A stretch of DNA of 64,000 bases from contig JARBJD010000286.1 in assembly GCA_033064195.1 (NCBI GenBank), positions 31,556 to 95,555 of the forward strand. The letters are read 5' to 3'. Numbering within the stretch: the first letter of the stretch is position 1; every line of letters begins with the position of its first letter. Positions 1-10,800 of the stretch are shown here, one piece after another. Source of the stretch: Blattamonas nauphoetae. Lineage: Eukaryota; Preaxostyla; Oxymonadida. The notes below the pieces were generated by a model. The model did no database searches. It was not told the DNA's origin and was given only the letters and a program-made list of their open reading frames with translations. Both the position numbers and the translations under genes were made by a program.

Positions 1-2
1 AT

Positions 3-878
3 GGAGCGTTTTCAAATAATGCTCAGGTGATTATTGGAGCAAGTTCAACTTTGAAAGCCTTTGCATCAGATCGTTTGTTCACATTTTTCTCTGACTCCTC
101 CCCACCTGTTTAGCGATGATGGAAGATACACTTGCGTCTAAAGGGGCAGTTGAATATCTTGTGGATTGTCTTCGAAGATATGAAAAGAAGAAGGCTTGTG
201 CATATGCCATAATCGGAGCATTGACTCAATTGACTTTTTCCGACTTGACCCGTGCACGATTCATTCTTCATGGTGGAATAATACCCACTGTGAACATCGT
301 CCAACGTTTTACGAAGGATATCCAAATGATCGAGATTGTTTTTGATCTTCTCGAAAATATCTCGAAAGATGGTTTGTTCCTCTTCCATATTCCATATCTT
401 CCAATCTCAGTTTCTGCCATCCCTCATATTCATTCTGCCCTACCCACTTCATTCATTATCTCCATTTTTGACACACACAAACTGACTGACACCCTGGCTC
501 TCTCATTTCTCTCATTCCTCAACAATTACTCCTCCACTGGTATACTCTATCATTTTTCCCTCATTTTCCATTATCAGAAAATGATGTCCCTGGTTTAATT
601 GAAGCCGGAATTATTCCTCGTTTGGTAACGGTCCTTGGCGCGAACACGGACAATCATAAGCTCGTGGGGCATATTCTTGATTGTTTAATTCACTTTGCAC
701 CAATCAGTATGCTTTTCTATCTGTTCAACAATTTTTCTTTTCCATAGCCTCCAGCTTGAGTATTTTCAGGAACTCTGGAGCCGTGAACATCATTTCAGTG
801 TTTGTTTCGACGGAAATGGAGACGACAGATGCAGTCAAGATGCAGGCAAAACAGCTCTTGAGTCTGCTTAACACTTAA
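3..878 (+). CDS. ARM/HEAT-repeat-like protein, 3' part (5' end outside window)
   Basis: Four exons can be joined in one frame: 3-72, 114-371, 578-706 and 748-878, ending in TAA. The introns (73-113, 372-577, 707-747) are GT-AG, and two of them are 41 nt. The spliced product is all-helical in character, with repeating 'gGiip.lv..l' patterns such as HGGIIPTVNIV, EAGIIPRLVTVL and NSGAVNIISVFV, as in armadillo/HEAT solenoids that act as protein-binding scaffolds. The family is not named further. The reading frame is open to the window edge, so the start is missing. A mobile element begins 50 bp after the stop codon. Confidence 0.7.
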
Positions 879-928
879 CTCCTTTAGTCAGCTCAGTTCA
901 CAAGATTCTGTTTCTCTTTGTTTCGAGA

Positions 929-1097
929 TGCGCAAATTTTTGGACACTTTTGATCGAATTCACCAAAAAATGGACACCTGAGATTTTCCACCAGAATTTG
1001 GACACTTTTGAGTTCTTATAAACCAGAATTTGGACACCACCAGATCTTGGACACCTCCGAAGCCGGAGGTGTCCATTGATCAGTTTTGCGAATCACA
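929..1097 (+). repeat. Left terminal inverted repeat of element A
   Basis: 169 bp matching the reverse complement of 4582-4750. It contains repeated CCAGAATTTGGACAC units and a perfect hairpin at 1049-1074 (stem GGACACCTCCG, loop of 4 nt). Confidence 0.85.
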
Positions 1098-1135
1098 AAA
1101 AAGGGTGCGAGCAGAGAGAGAAATGACGAGAAACA

Positions 1136-1330
1136 ATGGCAAAAACGGCACTAGACGAATTTTTGAAAAATAGTGAGTTGAAGTCTGTGTATCTGAGTCC
1201 TGATCGAGAGCGTGAAAATGTCTACTATCAAAGGTGTAAAACAAAGAGAGAAGGGAAAATCAAAAAGAGAGTCATACCATTGAATCACAACCAGTCTGAC
1301 AACGAACATCGACTGCTGGGCCATCGCTGA
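1136..1330 (+). CDS. Short lysine/arginine-rich ORF in element A (doubtful)
   Basis: An ATG-started frame of 64 codons lies just inside the left TIR and stops 4 bp before the Tc1 insertion site. The product is highly charged, with Lys/Arg clusters. No family is recognised. It could be the start of an element A gene whose continuation was lost, or a chance ORF. Confidence 0.2.
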   Translation: MAKTALDEFLKNSELKSVYLSPDRERENVYYQRCKTKREGKIKKRVIPLNHNQSDNEHRLLGHR

Positions 1331-1334
1331 GATA

Positions 1335-2913
1335 CAGTGCCCGCGGAAATTAACTACTACCGAAGAGAACCTGAGTCAACGAGATGGTGAGGACTGTGTG
1401 AGAGAACAGGATGTTGGATGAAGGTACAGAAGGTATGAGAAGGAAACCGTCCGGAGAGGCTGCTGGAAGAGCGATCTTGGTAAAGAGGGTCGATCATCAG
1501 TTCTCTGTGGATTTTTGTCATTATGGTTTATTTCAAAAAGAAAATGGAGTTAGAGGAGATAAAAAGATAAAAGATGAGGTGAGGCGTGAAAGAAAAAGCG
1601 AAGTGATTCTGGTACTGCGAAGTTTGTTGTTCGCACGCTTCGATTGGATGATCCGGCTCTTTTATTCAACTTCTTCTATCATGGTTCCCAAACTTCAGAC
1701 GTCTACCTGGTTTAGACATAAAAAGAAAAAAGAATGCACACCGCAAACTAGACAGAGAGTCGTTGATCTTCTCCGACTCGAAGATGTGGCGACCGTCGCA
1801 AGGAAAACGAGAAAGTCGGAAGAAACTATCAGATTCATCCGAAAACGATGGTCTGGGAGAGTTCTGAAGACAAATGCAAAAGGACGGGGGAGAAAGAGAA
1901 AGACCTCAGCGGCACAAGATTCAGCAGTAATCTCCGTCATCAGAGAGAATCGTTTCAGCCATGCACCAGAAATTCAACACGACATTCATTTGAAGGGCAT
2001 CGACATCAGTGTAACAACGATTCGTTGTCGAGCAGCGGAAGCAGGCCTGCGGCAAAGAACGAGGAGAAAAATAGTCATGCTCACAGACAAACACAAAAAG
2101 GACAGACTCACATTCGCTCTAAATGTTAGAAGTTGGACAGTTGAGAAATGGAGGAACATACTGTGGACGGATGAAAGCCAGATCTGTGCCTTCGTGTCTG
2201 ATGGGAGAGATTACGTCTGGCTAGCTGAGGGAGAAGAAAACGGTCCAAAATGGGGAAAAGAGAAGAAAGCACACCCTCCAAAAGTGATGGTCTGGGCCAG
2301 CATTGGATGGAACGGCGTGGGTTCCATCCACCAAGTTGAACATCAAACCCTCGATGCAAAGGGCTACATAAGGATCCTCCAAAAGCACCTTGAAAAAGAC
2401 GATTTAACAGCTGGGATGGGCAAAAGGTTCATACAGTTGGACAATGACCCCAAGCACACATGTCGGGAGACGGTCAGATGGTTGGAAGACAAAGGCTTCG
2501 ACAAGTTGGAGTGGCCCGCCTACTCGCCTGATCTGTCTCCGATCGAAAATGTATTTCAGAGCCTGAAGCTGAGGATAAAAAGAAACAAGATAGAGACAGC
2601 TGAACAACTGAGAACAAGGCTGGATCAAGTTTGGAAAAGCATACCTCAAGAACTGATTCGAAATCTCATCCGGTCCATGCCCCGACGCATTGAGGCCGTC
2701 ATTGCTGCTGGCGGGGGTCAGACCAAGTATTAATCCTCGAACCGACGGAGCAATTGATGAAAAAGTCTTTATGTCGGTTTTGATCGTTCACCACTCACCT
2801 TTCAGATTTTCATACTAAGTCAGTGCACACATATGATATCATCTCATGAAATGATTAAAGTCTGTTTTTCTGTTTTCTTAATCCTGGGGCGTAGTTAATT
2901 TCCGTGGGCACTG
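1335..2913 (+). mobile_element. Tc1/mariner transposon, complete
   Basis: The 1579-bp element has inverted termini CAGTGCCCGCGGAAATTAAC (left) and the mirror of CAGTGCCCACGGAAATTAAC (right). It is flanked on both sides by TA (1333-1334 and 2914-2915), the target duplication typical of Tc1/mariner. One long uninterrupted transposase frame lies inside. It sits within element A and so inserted later. Confidence 0.93.
1681..2733 (+). CDS. Tc1-type DD34E transposase
   Basis: This is the cut-and-paste transposase of the surrounding element, expected to bind the TIRs and join DNA at TA sites in the nucleus. The ATG at 1681 gives 350 residues, the usual length for Tc1; the frame is open back to 1411, so a longer start cannot be excluded. 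The N-terminal third holds helix-turn-helix type segments and a basic linker (GRGRKRK). The catalytic triad is visible: Asp in WTDES, Asp in QLDND, and Glu in SPIEN, with 34 residues between the second Asp and the Glu. No stop or frameshift breaks the frame, so the element may still be active. Confidence 0.9.
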   Translation: MVPKLQTSTWFRHKKKKECTPQTRQRVVDLLRLEDVATVARKTRKSEETIRFIRKRWSGRVLKTNAKGRGRKRKTSAAQDSAVISVIRENRFSHAPEIQHDIHLKGIDISVTTIRCRAAEAGLRQRTRRKIVMLTDKHKKDRLTFALNVRSWTVEKWRNILWTDESQICAFVSDGRDYVWLAEGEENGPKWGKEKKAHPPKVMVWASIGWNGVGSIHQVEHQTLDAKGYIRILQKHLEKDDLTAGMGKRFIQLDNDPKHTCRETVRWLEDKGFDKLEWPAYSPDLSPIENVFQSLKLRIKRNKIETAEQLRTRLDQVWKSIPQELIRNLIRSMPRRIEAVIAAGGGQTKY

Positions 2914-3671
2914 TAGGTCTCGCTTGGGATCGACCACATTTCAATAATCAAGGTTCTAAAAAGAGGAGAATAGGTAAAATCAAAAACCAAAGAATCTTAC
3001 CATCGGGTGACCACCAATCACGTCCAGGGATTTGAGTGATGACAACGATTCCGTCTCTCCACTCGCTCCTTCGTCTTTCTCGCTTCCCCTTCAGGTTGAT
3101 GCAGCCGCTTCTTCCTCTTATCACCAATAGTGTCCGAAGTCTCCTCACCCTCTCCTCCCCGATGAGTCGAGATGTCAGCCAAGAGCGAGGGCTCTTCTTC
3201 GCTTGGGAAGGGCAGGAAGTGGATTTTTGAGTGTCGGTGACGTTTGCGAAAGAATTAGCTGGTATGCTCATGAATATCTTGGGCATACTGAGGAGGGAGA
3301 ATGTGTCTCTGAGCGTGGATAAGGCCTGACATTTCAACAACCCTTTTGAAGATCGAAATGGTGTGATGTTGTCATGCAACGCTGTGCAGACAGGTATGAG
3401 GCAGTGGGTTTGTGTCGATACTTATGCACATTCAGAATTTTCGCATTCCCTGCGTCGAATTGTGTTTTTCAGAAGCGGTCATCCATCTGTATACAAAGTG
3501 TGGGTGTGATCAGATAGCATTGTCCAATATTGTTTATCACACCGCAATTAAGGCTCTCCACGCTCTTTGAATCTTGTTTTTTCATTTTCTCGTTTCCTGA
3601 CTCCTCCAGCTCGGTTTCAATTGATGTAACATGCTTCTCCATTTTTTGTTCCTCTCGTTCGTTATATCGAA

Positions 3672-4121
3672 GAAGGAAACATTTTAGATGATAAGACCAT
3701 GCACAAGACAGAAATTATATTGGAGAACTTATCACCAATCATGAACACCACCGATTCCGCCACAGTCGTCTCGAGACTCGTTCATCAACGAAATGACAGT
3801 CCAGACGGTTTCTTTGCGGCGTTTCTGACACTCCTGACAAGTGGGCACAAGTCGATTGTGCATCTCTCCCTCCTACTTCTACATTGTATCACTTCTGCCA
3901 TCATCTCCAGAATGCTGGATGAACCCAACAACGAAACCAGATTGATTCAGATTCATCCAGAAGGCTCAGTTCTCCAGATAGTTTTCGAACAGGTGTTGCC
4001 GCAACATGAAGTATTGTCTGGCTGCAAATCTTCCAAAACTTTGATGAAACAACCAACGTCATTCCTCTCTCTTCTCGTGATCTTGCTTCACTACTCTCTA
4101 TGTAAGACGCAAGGACAATGA
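3672..4121 (+). pseudogene. Fragment of ARM-like gene family inside element A
   Basis: This open frame begins with EGNILDDKT and continues with helical, leucine-rich sequence (FLTLLTSGHKSIVHLSLLLL). It resembles the ARM-like gene at 37057-38130, which has EGNHLDEKET followed by an equivalent LLTSS/LSLLNH stretch. It lacks the family's N- and C-terminal parts, so it looks like a captured piece of a host gene. The rest of the interior to 4581 shows only short ORFs without recognisable content. Confidence 0.5.
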
Positions 4122-4581
4122 CGCGATGGGTGCCTTCTGCTGCGCCAGTGTGACATCTGGATATATGGGGAACGACCAGGATGGAAACGGATGGAACAGT
4201 CGACACTCTGCCCTAATTTGCACTGCAGCTGCGTGTGGACGCTTCCGCTCATCTCGTGGTGACAGGCGTGCGACCCAATTGGACCCCCACCCTCCTCTTT
4301 TTACAACCTTGATATTGAATTGTGGTCCATCACAACAAAGACACAGATCAGCGATTGTGAAGCCATCGCTCGTCGTGTTCAGACTGGTTGTGGCTCTAAT
4401 GTGTGACGTTCTTTTTAATTTTACCTTCTTTCCTCGTTTTAGACCCTATATTGTTGACTTATCGCCGAACTCAAATCCACAGCTGAACAACACCCTTCCT
4501 CTCACTATATTCTATCCATTGATCTGTTTTTGTTCTAAATTATTGTTTCTCGTCATTTCTCTCTCTAGTCTATCCCTTATA

Positions 4582-4750
4582 TGTGATTCGCAAAACTGAT
4601 CAATGGACACCTCCGGCGTCGGAGGTGTCCAAGATCTGGTGGTGTCCAAATTCTGGTTTATAAGAACTCAAAAGTGTCCAAATTCTGGTGGAAATTGTAA
4701 GGTGTCAAAATTCTGGTGAATTCGATCAAAAGTGTCCAAAAATTTGCGCA
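4582..4750 (-). repeat. Right terminal inverted repeat of element A
   Basis: Mirror of 929-1097 with the same internal repeats. Its hairpin lies at 4605-4630, with the same 11-bp stem but a different loop, so the stem is conserved where the loop is not. It ends 141 bp from the PKS stop codon. Confidence 0.85.
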
Positions 4751-4891
4751 ACTCCTTTGTTTCACTCCTTTGTATCTGTCTATTCATGTTTCTGTTTTGA
4801 AAAAATACAAACAGAATGACGTCTTAGTGAGATGAAAGATTTTGAGATGTCAAATGAGTGTACATTGTTGCAAAATTGAAAACTAAGATAG

Positions 4892-7800
4892 TCACACTTG
4901 GAGGGACTGTCGAAGGATTTTCGCTGTTCCCTCCGAGTGTGTTTCATCAAGAATTGACCAATGGTCTCCCTCTACGCTCTTTACGTCTAGACCATCAATT
5001 GCTTTTCCCCACGAGTCCTTTGCGTCATCCAGATCGAGGAGTTCTTTCACAAACCTCTTGTTGTCGTTCGCAAGGATAAGTGTGGTATGTACGTTCTGCC
5101 CTCCCTTCTTTCCTTTTCGTTCGAGGCGAGTTAATTCATGCGCTGGGAGCATATCAATTTCTGTGGTGATGATGCCCCATGAATCCCTCAGGAATTGTTC
5201 CGCGGTTTCACCCTGTGCAACATCCAATTCCTTCAGGAGATCGTAAATCACTGCCCATCTTCCTTCAGAATCGTACTCATCCGGCACCTTCAGATCCTCC
5301 AATGCCTTCTGAGCCCTCTCCTCTGTTAACGGATTCGCTTTAGAGACACCAGCCACAAGAAGGAGACCTGCGCAGGCTTCTGAGCGACTGCGACTGGATT
5401 GTTTGGAGCAGAGAGATGCAGCAGGTGGGTCAACAAGCAGGAGATTTGAGACCTTGTCTCCCTGAGATCGCAGTTGGATTGTCATTTCCTGAGCCACATA
5501 TCCACCAAATGAAAATCCTCCGAGGATGTAAGGCCCGGTTGGCTGAATTTCTTTGAGAAGTGAAATGTAGTATTCAGCAATCGACTTTACAGAATCAAGA
5601 GAAGTATCGTTTTTCATTTCTGAATCTTCAAAAGCAATCACACGCGTGTTCAATGATTTTCCAAGGTGTGTTCCGACGATCTGGAGAGAGGACGCCAATC
5701 CACCGGCCTGGCAGACGAGAGCGACGATGGGGGTCGCTGGGTTGGGTTGTTCTGGTTCGTAGACAGTTGTGACAGTGTTGTTTGTCTCTTCATCTTCTTG
5801 TTCTCCCTCTTCCCATCCAGTCAACACTGTTGGCAGAATCTTCCTCGACACATCATCAACTGTTGCTCCTTGCATGAACACAACAATTGGGACACTTGTT
5901 CCGATTTCTTGCTCCATTCGAGCACGGAGTTCCACAGCCACCATCGAATCAAGACCTTGCTCGTTAAGTGGCTTGTCTTCGGGGATGCTGTTTGCAGTGA
6001 GACCGGTAACGGACGCCACAAGCTTCTTCATGACTTCATTGAGGATCTCAACTTGTTTTTCTTCTTCTTGGATGTTTTGAAGCTTCTCCTTCAACTTGAT
6101 AGCAGCACTTTGGTCAATCGCTGACGATTTCGAGGAGAGATGGATGAAGCGAGGAGATTTGGAAGCTACGGGATTTCGGACGAACCATTTTTGCCAATCA
6201 ATGTGGACGACACCAGTGGAATACTCCGAACAGATCCAGTCATCAGAGACGATCTTTCCATCAGGTGCTCTGTTGTGGGACTTGTCATCTCTTTCCATCA
6301 GCCTGTGCATTGCAGTGAGCATCTGGCGGATGGTGATTGTGAACACACCCTGTGCTTCAGTTTGCTTGATGAGAGCATCATCACGAGCCATCATTCCTGC
6401 TCCACTCATTGGTCCCCAGCACGCGCAAGTAACTGGAAGTCCGTGTGAGCGACGGTACTGTGCGAGTCCGTTGAGGAAGGAGTTGGCTGTGGCGTAGTTG
6501 GCTTGTCCAGCCTGACCCATGATGGCAGCGACAGACGAGTAGAGGACGAAGTACCTGAGATCATCCTTGTCTTGGAGGGTGGCACGATGAAGGTTCCATG
6601 ATCCGTTAATTTTAGGTCCACACACTTTGAAGAAGATTTCAGGTTCAAGTTTGTCGATCAGGCGATCGTCGATGAGACCAGCGAGGTGGAAAACAGCGCG
6701 GATCTTTCCGAAGTCTTGGCGAATCTGGACGAATGTGTTGTTGAGGGTGTCAAAGTCAGAAACGTTAGTCTTGTACACCTTCAGCTTGCATCCGTGGTTG
6801 ACAAGGGAGTCGAGGGTTCGGTTGATAGCACCTGTGCGGTCACGTGAGCGAGCTTCTTCTTCCGTCATGATTTCCAGAATGGCAATTGATGTCACTCCAC
6901 GTTGAGTCAGCCATTTCAACAACATCTGGCCAAGTCCACCAAGTCCACCAGTCACGACAAACACGCCGGATTCGACATCGGCCTTGCTGGTGAGCACACG
7001 TTCTGGCTTCAATTCAACTGGGATTTCTGGGGCATTATGATTCGTGAGGACAATCTTTCCAGTGTGTTTGGCACCTGCCATGAACCTGAAGGCTGCTGCT
7101 GCTTCTGAGACGGGATATGCGATGTAGGGAATGGGTTGATAGCTTCCGTTGTGGAAAAGATCCATGGTTTCACGGAGGATGGAAGCTGAGAGCTCTTCAT
7201 GGTTGGCGAAGAGCCCATCCATGGCAACTGCGATGAACGAGCAGTTCTGGGCGAATGGCTGCATTCCCAGACGGGAGTTCTGGTAGATGTCACGCTTGCC
7301 AATTTCGATGAAGCGTCCACGAGGAGCCAAGAGACGGAAGCTCTCCTCGAGCCCTTCACCAGCGAGAGAGTTGAGAACGAGATCAACACCAACTCCATTT
7401 GTGCGTTCGAGAATTCCTTCCACAAACTCCAAGGAACGAGAGTCGAATACGTTCTGTGGATCCACGTTGAAGGGAGCCTTTGTGATGAGTTCACGCTTGG
7501 ATGGGTTTCCAGCAGTGGCATAGACAGTGCATCCGATGTGGTTGGCAATGATGATTGCTGCCATTCCAACACCACCAGATCCCGCGTGAATGAGAACACT
7601 CTCACCCTTCTTCATTCTTCCTTCTGTGATCAGACCGTAATGAGCGGTCAGGAATGGGCCGAAGAGAGAGGCTGCTTGTTCAAACGACAGATTCTCAGGG
7701 ATCTTGACGGTGTATGCACCTTTGGCAATGACATACGAAGCGAAGGTGGACGATGCTGTGACAACAACGCGATCGCCTTCCTTGACTTCCGTGACAGCCG

Positions 7801-10800
7801 ATCCAACCTTGGTGACAATACCCGAGCATTCAGCTCCGATGTAGAGAGTCTCGTCAAACTCAGCTGGGTACAGTCCGAGCGATTTGAGGACATCTCTGAA
7901 GTTCACGCCTGATGCATACACACGCAATTCAACTTCGTCATCCTTGGGAAGAGGACGTTTAGTGGATGGGTCGCAGGTTTCAGTGTCATAAGGAAGTTGA
8001 ACAGCTCGGAGTGTTTGAAGGTTCCCTGGCTTACCGATTTCTAACCTCCACGCGATGTCATCTCCGAATTTGGCCATCACAGTTGGGACCGGGACGAGTG
8101 GGCGAGAAGCATGAACGACACGATCAAAGTACATTCGATGGGAGGAGAAGGCGACATTGGTCTCGTTGACCATCAGAACATTGGTGGTGAAAGGAAGTAC
8201 TGTGCCCTCAACGTTTCTGAACGTTACGATGCTCTTTCCATGCTTGTCGGCGAGATTTGATGCTTGTTTCTGGTTGGGTGCAATCGCAACTTGGACGAAT
8301 TTGGTGAATTGATCGATTTCCTGGGAATCGAGAGTCTTCAGATTGGTGAAGTCGACAAGCGTGCATTTGAGGGACGGGCATTCAGATTGAATGACACCTC
8401 CGAATCCCCACAACGAATAGCCTGATGGGCAGACTGGGGCGTTGTTTCGGGTGTGAATATCGTGAGTTCCAGCGGTCAGAATGAAGAGTCGAGGTGGAGC
8501 TGACCACGAAAGGACTGACTGGACGACACGAAGAACAGACACGCATCCATCATTCTTGAGCAATTCAAGCGATTGATCATTTTCTCCATCCTCAATGAAC
8601 GAGAATGATTCACGGAGAGCCACAGAATGAATAATGGCACGGATGGATCCAATTTTCTTGAGATCGTTCATTGCCTGTGCATAGTCCTCTCTTTCAGACA
8701 GACGGACTGTGATCGATTTATTTGAAAGATCAGCGTTGTATGAATCACCGAAGGAGATGGTGGCGATTGTGCATCCAGCAGCTTTGAGTGCGTCCTGGAC
8801 TTGTCTGACACGAGCCGAATCCTCTTTCGAGTTTCCGACAACGAATGCGACAACACCCTTTGAGATCGCTTTCTTTGAAGCTTCTTCGAAGGTTTTTGAA
8901 GTTGCGACGAGCGATTCAGCGGCAGCCAAGGTGTTTTCTTCGCAATTGTCCTTGACTGTTTGAATTGATTCCTCTGAGAAGACAGTCTTCTCTTCCCAAA
9001 CAGTGTTGTACATGTCATCTTCGATGTTTCGGCTATCCTCAACGTATCTGCAACGGAAATGATGGATGTCGGCAACCTCATATCCTTCCTCGTCGTAGAC
9101 AGTGATGTTCACGAGAAGAGAGTTCTCGAGGAACTGGAGGAGACGGACGTGTGCCCAGACGGTGTTTGGCCATGGTCTCCAGCTGTGCATTCTGCCCATT
9201 GAGACAGGAAGGTAGATACCCTTCTTGTCGGTGAGGGTGCGATGGAACACAAGCATACCTCCAGCGCATTGGAGAGTCGAGTCAAGCATGGTTGGGTGGA
9301 GATGCATGCCAGTTCGGTCGTTTCCTTCCTGCAGTTGGACCTTTGCGAGGCAATCAATTTCCGAAAGGTACAGTTCAGTGACACCCTTAAACCGGCTTCT
9401 GAGTTGGAGTCCTCTTTCGAAGAGCTCTTCGTAGTATTCGTCACGAATGATCACGTTCGGGCATCCAGCCTTGATTTTGTTGATATCAGCTGGCTTCTTC
9501 AGTTTCTCCACTTTGTTGGCGTTTTGCCATCCGTTTTCACGAGCAAAGTGAGCGGTCATTTGGGCATGATGCGTCCATGGAACGGGAGCATCTTCGTCGA
9601 ACGTCTCCGGGTCAACAACGGAACGCGAGTAGATATTCACTTCTCCGACTGTTTCTGAGGCCGATGTTGGAATTGGGACCAGCTGGATCTGGTAGTAGCG
9701 GGGATCGTCGACACCGAGGAACTGCGGCTTGTCGAAGACAATGTCAGTGAGAGTGAGAGCACCTTCTCCAGCGACGAGTGTGGAGAGACCAAGACCCATC
9801 TCGATGTATGTCACACCAGGGACCAGAACAGCGCCAATCACATAGTGATCGTAGATGTATCGCCGTGGATCATCTGCCATTTTGAGTGGTGTTTCCCAGA
9901 TGTGGACACCTCCAGCGAATTGGGTGTGATACCTCAGAAGTGGATGGGTAGTCTTCACTCCTTGAGAGATGGACAGTTCGTCCATTCCATCCTGCACACC
10001 AACTGCAGATGTTCCAGTGACGAGCTTGCCCGTGATGGGAGAATAGCGTGCATGGATTGAGTTCGCAATGATCTGATCAGAGAGCCAATAGCTCTGATGG
10101 TTCCATGCGTATGTTGGGAGACGGACAAACTTTCCGTCGTATCCAGGGAGCTTGTTCCACGAGAGGGACTGACCGGCGCAGTAGAGTCCTCCGATTGTTG
10201 AAGCAAGGGTGAGATTCTCGTTGCATTCTCTCCTCATTGTTCCGATGGTGATGATGGATGAGTCCTGTTTCATTGACTGGGCAACTTTCTTGATGTAGAC
10301 GAGAAGTGAGGCATGAGGTCCGATTTCGATGAATGTGCGAATGTTGAAGTCGCGAATCGCTGTTTCAACGGCGGAACAGAAGTTCACCTGGCTTCGAAGT
10401 TGACTTCCAAAGTATCCAGTGTTCAGATCTTCTCCAGCAAGCACTTTTCCAGTCACTGTCGAAATGAATGGAATCGACGTCTGTTGGCTTCGCAGTTCTC
10501 CAACGCGATTCTCAAGCTCTGATTTCGCGGAGTCCATGTAGTTCGTGTGGAACGCTGACGCCACTTTCAGACGACGGAAGAAGCATCCTTCTTTCTCAAG
10601 CAGCGGTTCAATCTTGTCAAGCGATTTCCCATTTCCAGAGAACGAAATCGATGTCGGGCTGTTCCATGCTCCAATCCAAACATCTGAAACTCCACTTTCT
10701 TTGATCAGACTGTTCCCACGATCAACCGAGATCTCGGCTGCAATCATTCCTCCACCACTCTTCGCTCGAGACATGCAGTCTCCACGAATCACAACAAGAC

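Larger units (their letters stand above)
929..4750. mobile_element. Element A: 3.8-kb TIR element carrying a gene fragment and a Tc1 insertion
   Basis: Near-identical inverted termini (929-1097 and 4582-4750) enclose 3.8 kb. The outermost bases read TGCGCA at both ends. Because TGCGCA is its own reverse complement, it may be a 6-bp target duplication or simply the tip of the TIR; the flanks beyond it do not match. The interior has a short ORF, an inserted Tc1 element (1335-2913), about 750 bp with no gene I recognise (2916-3671) and an ARM-like gene fragment (3672-4121). No transposase of its own is visible once Tc1 is set aside, so it is probably non-autonomous. The superfamily is unknown. 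Confidence 0.75.

Noticed and set aside
1411-1680. N-terminal 90 residues before the Tc1 transposase
   Set aside because: The region lies in the usual 5' leader of Tc1 elements, and the Met at 1681 gives the normal family length. A longer start is possible but not supported.
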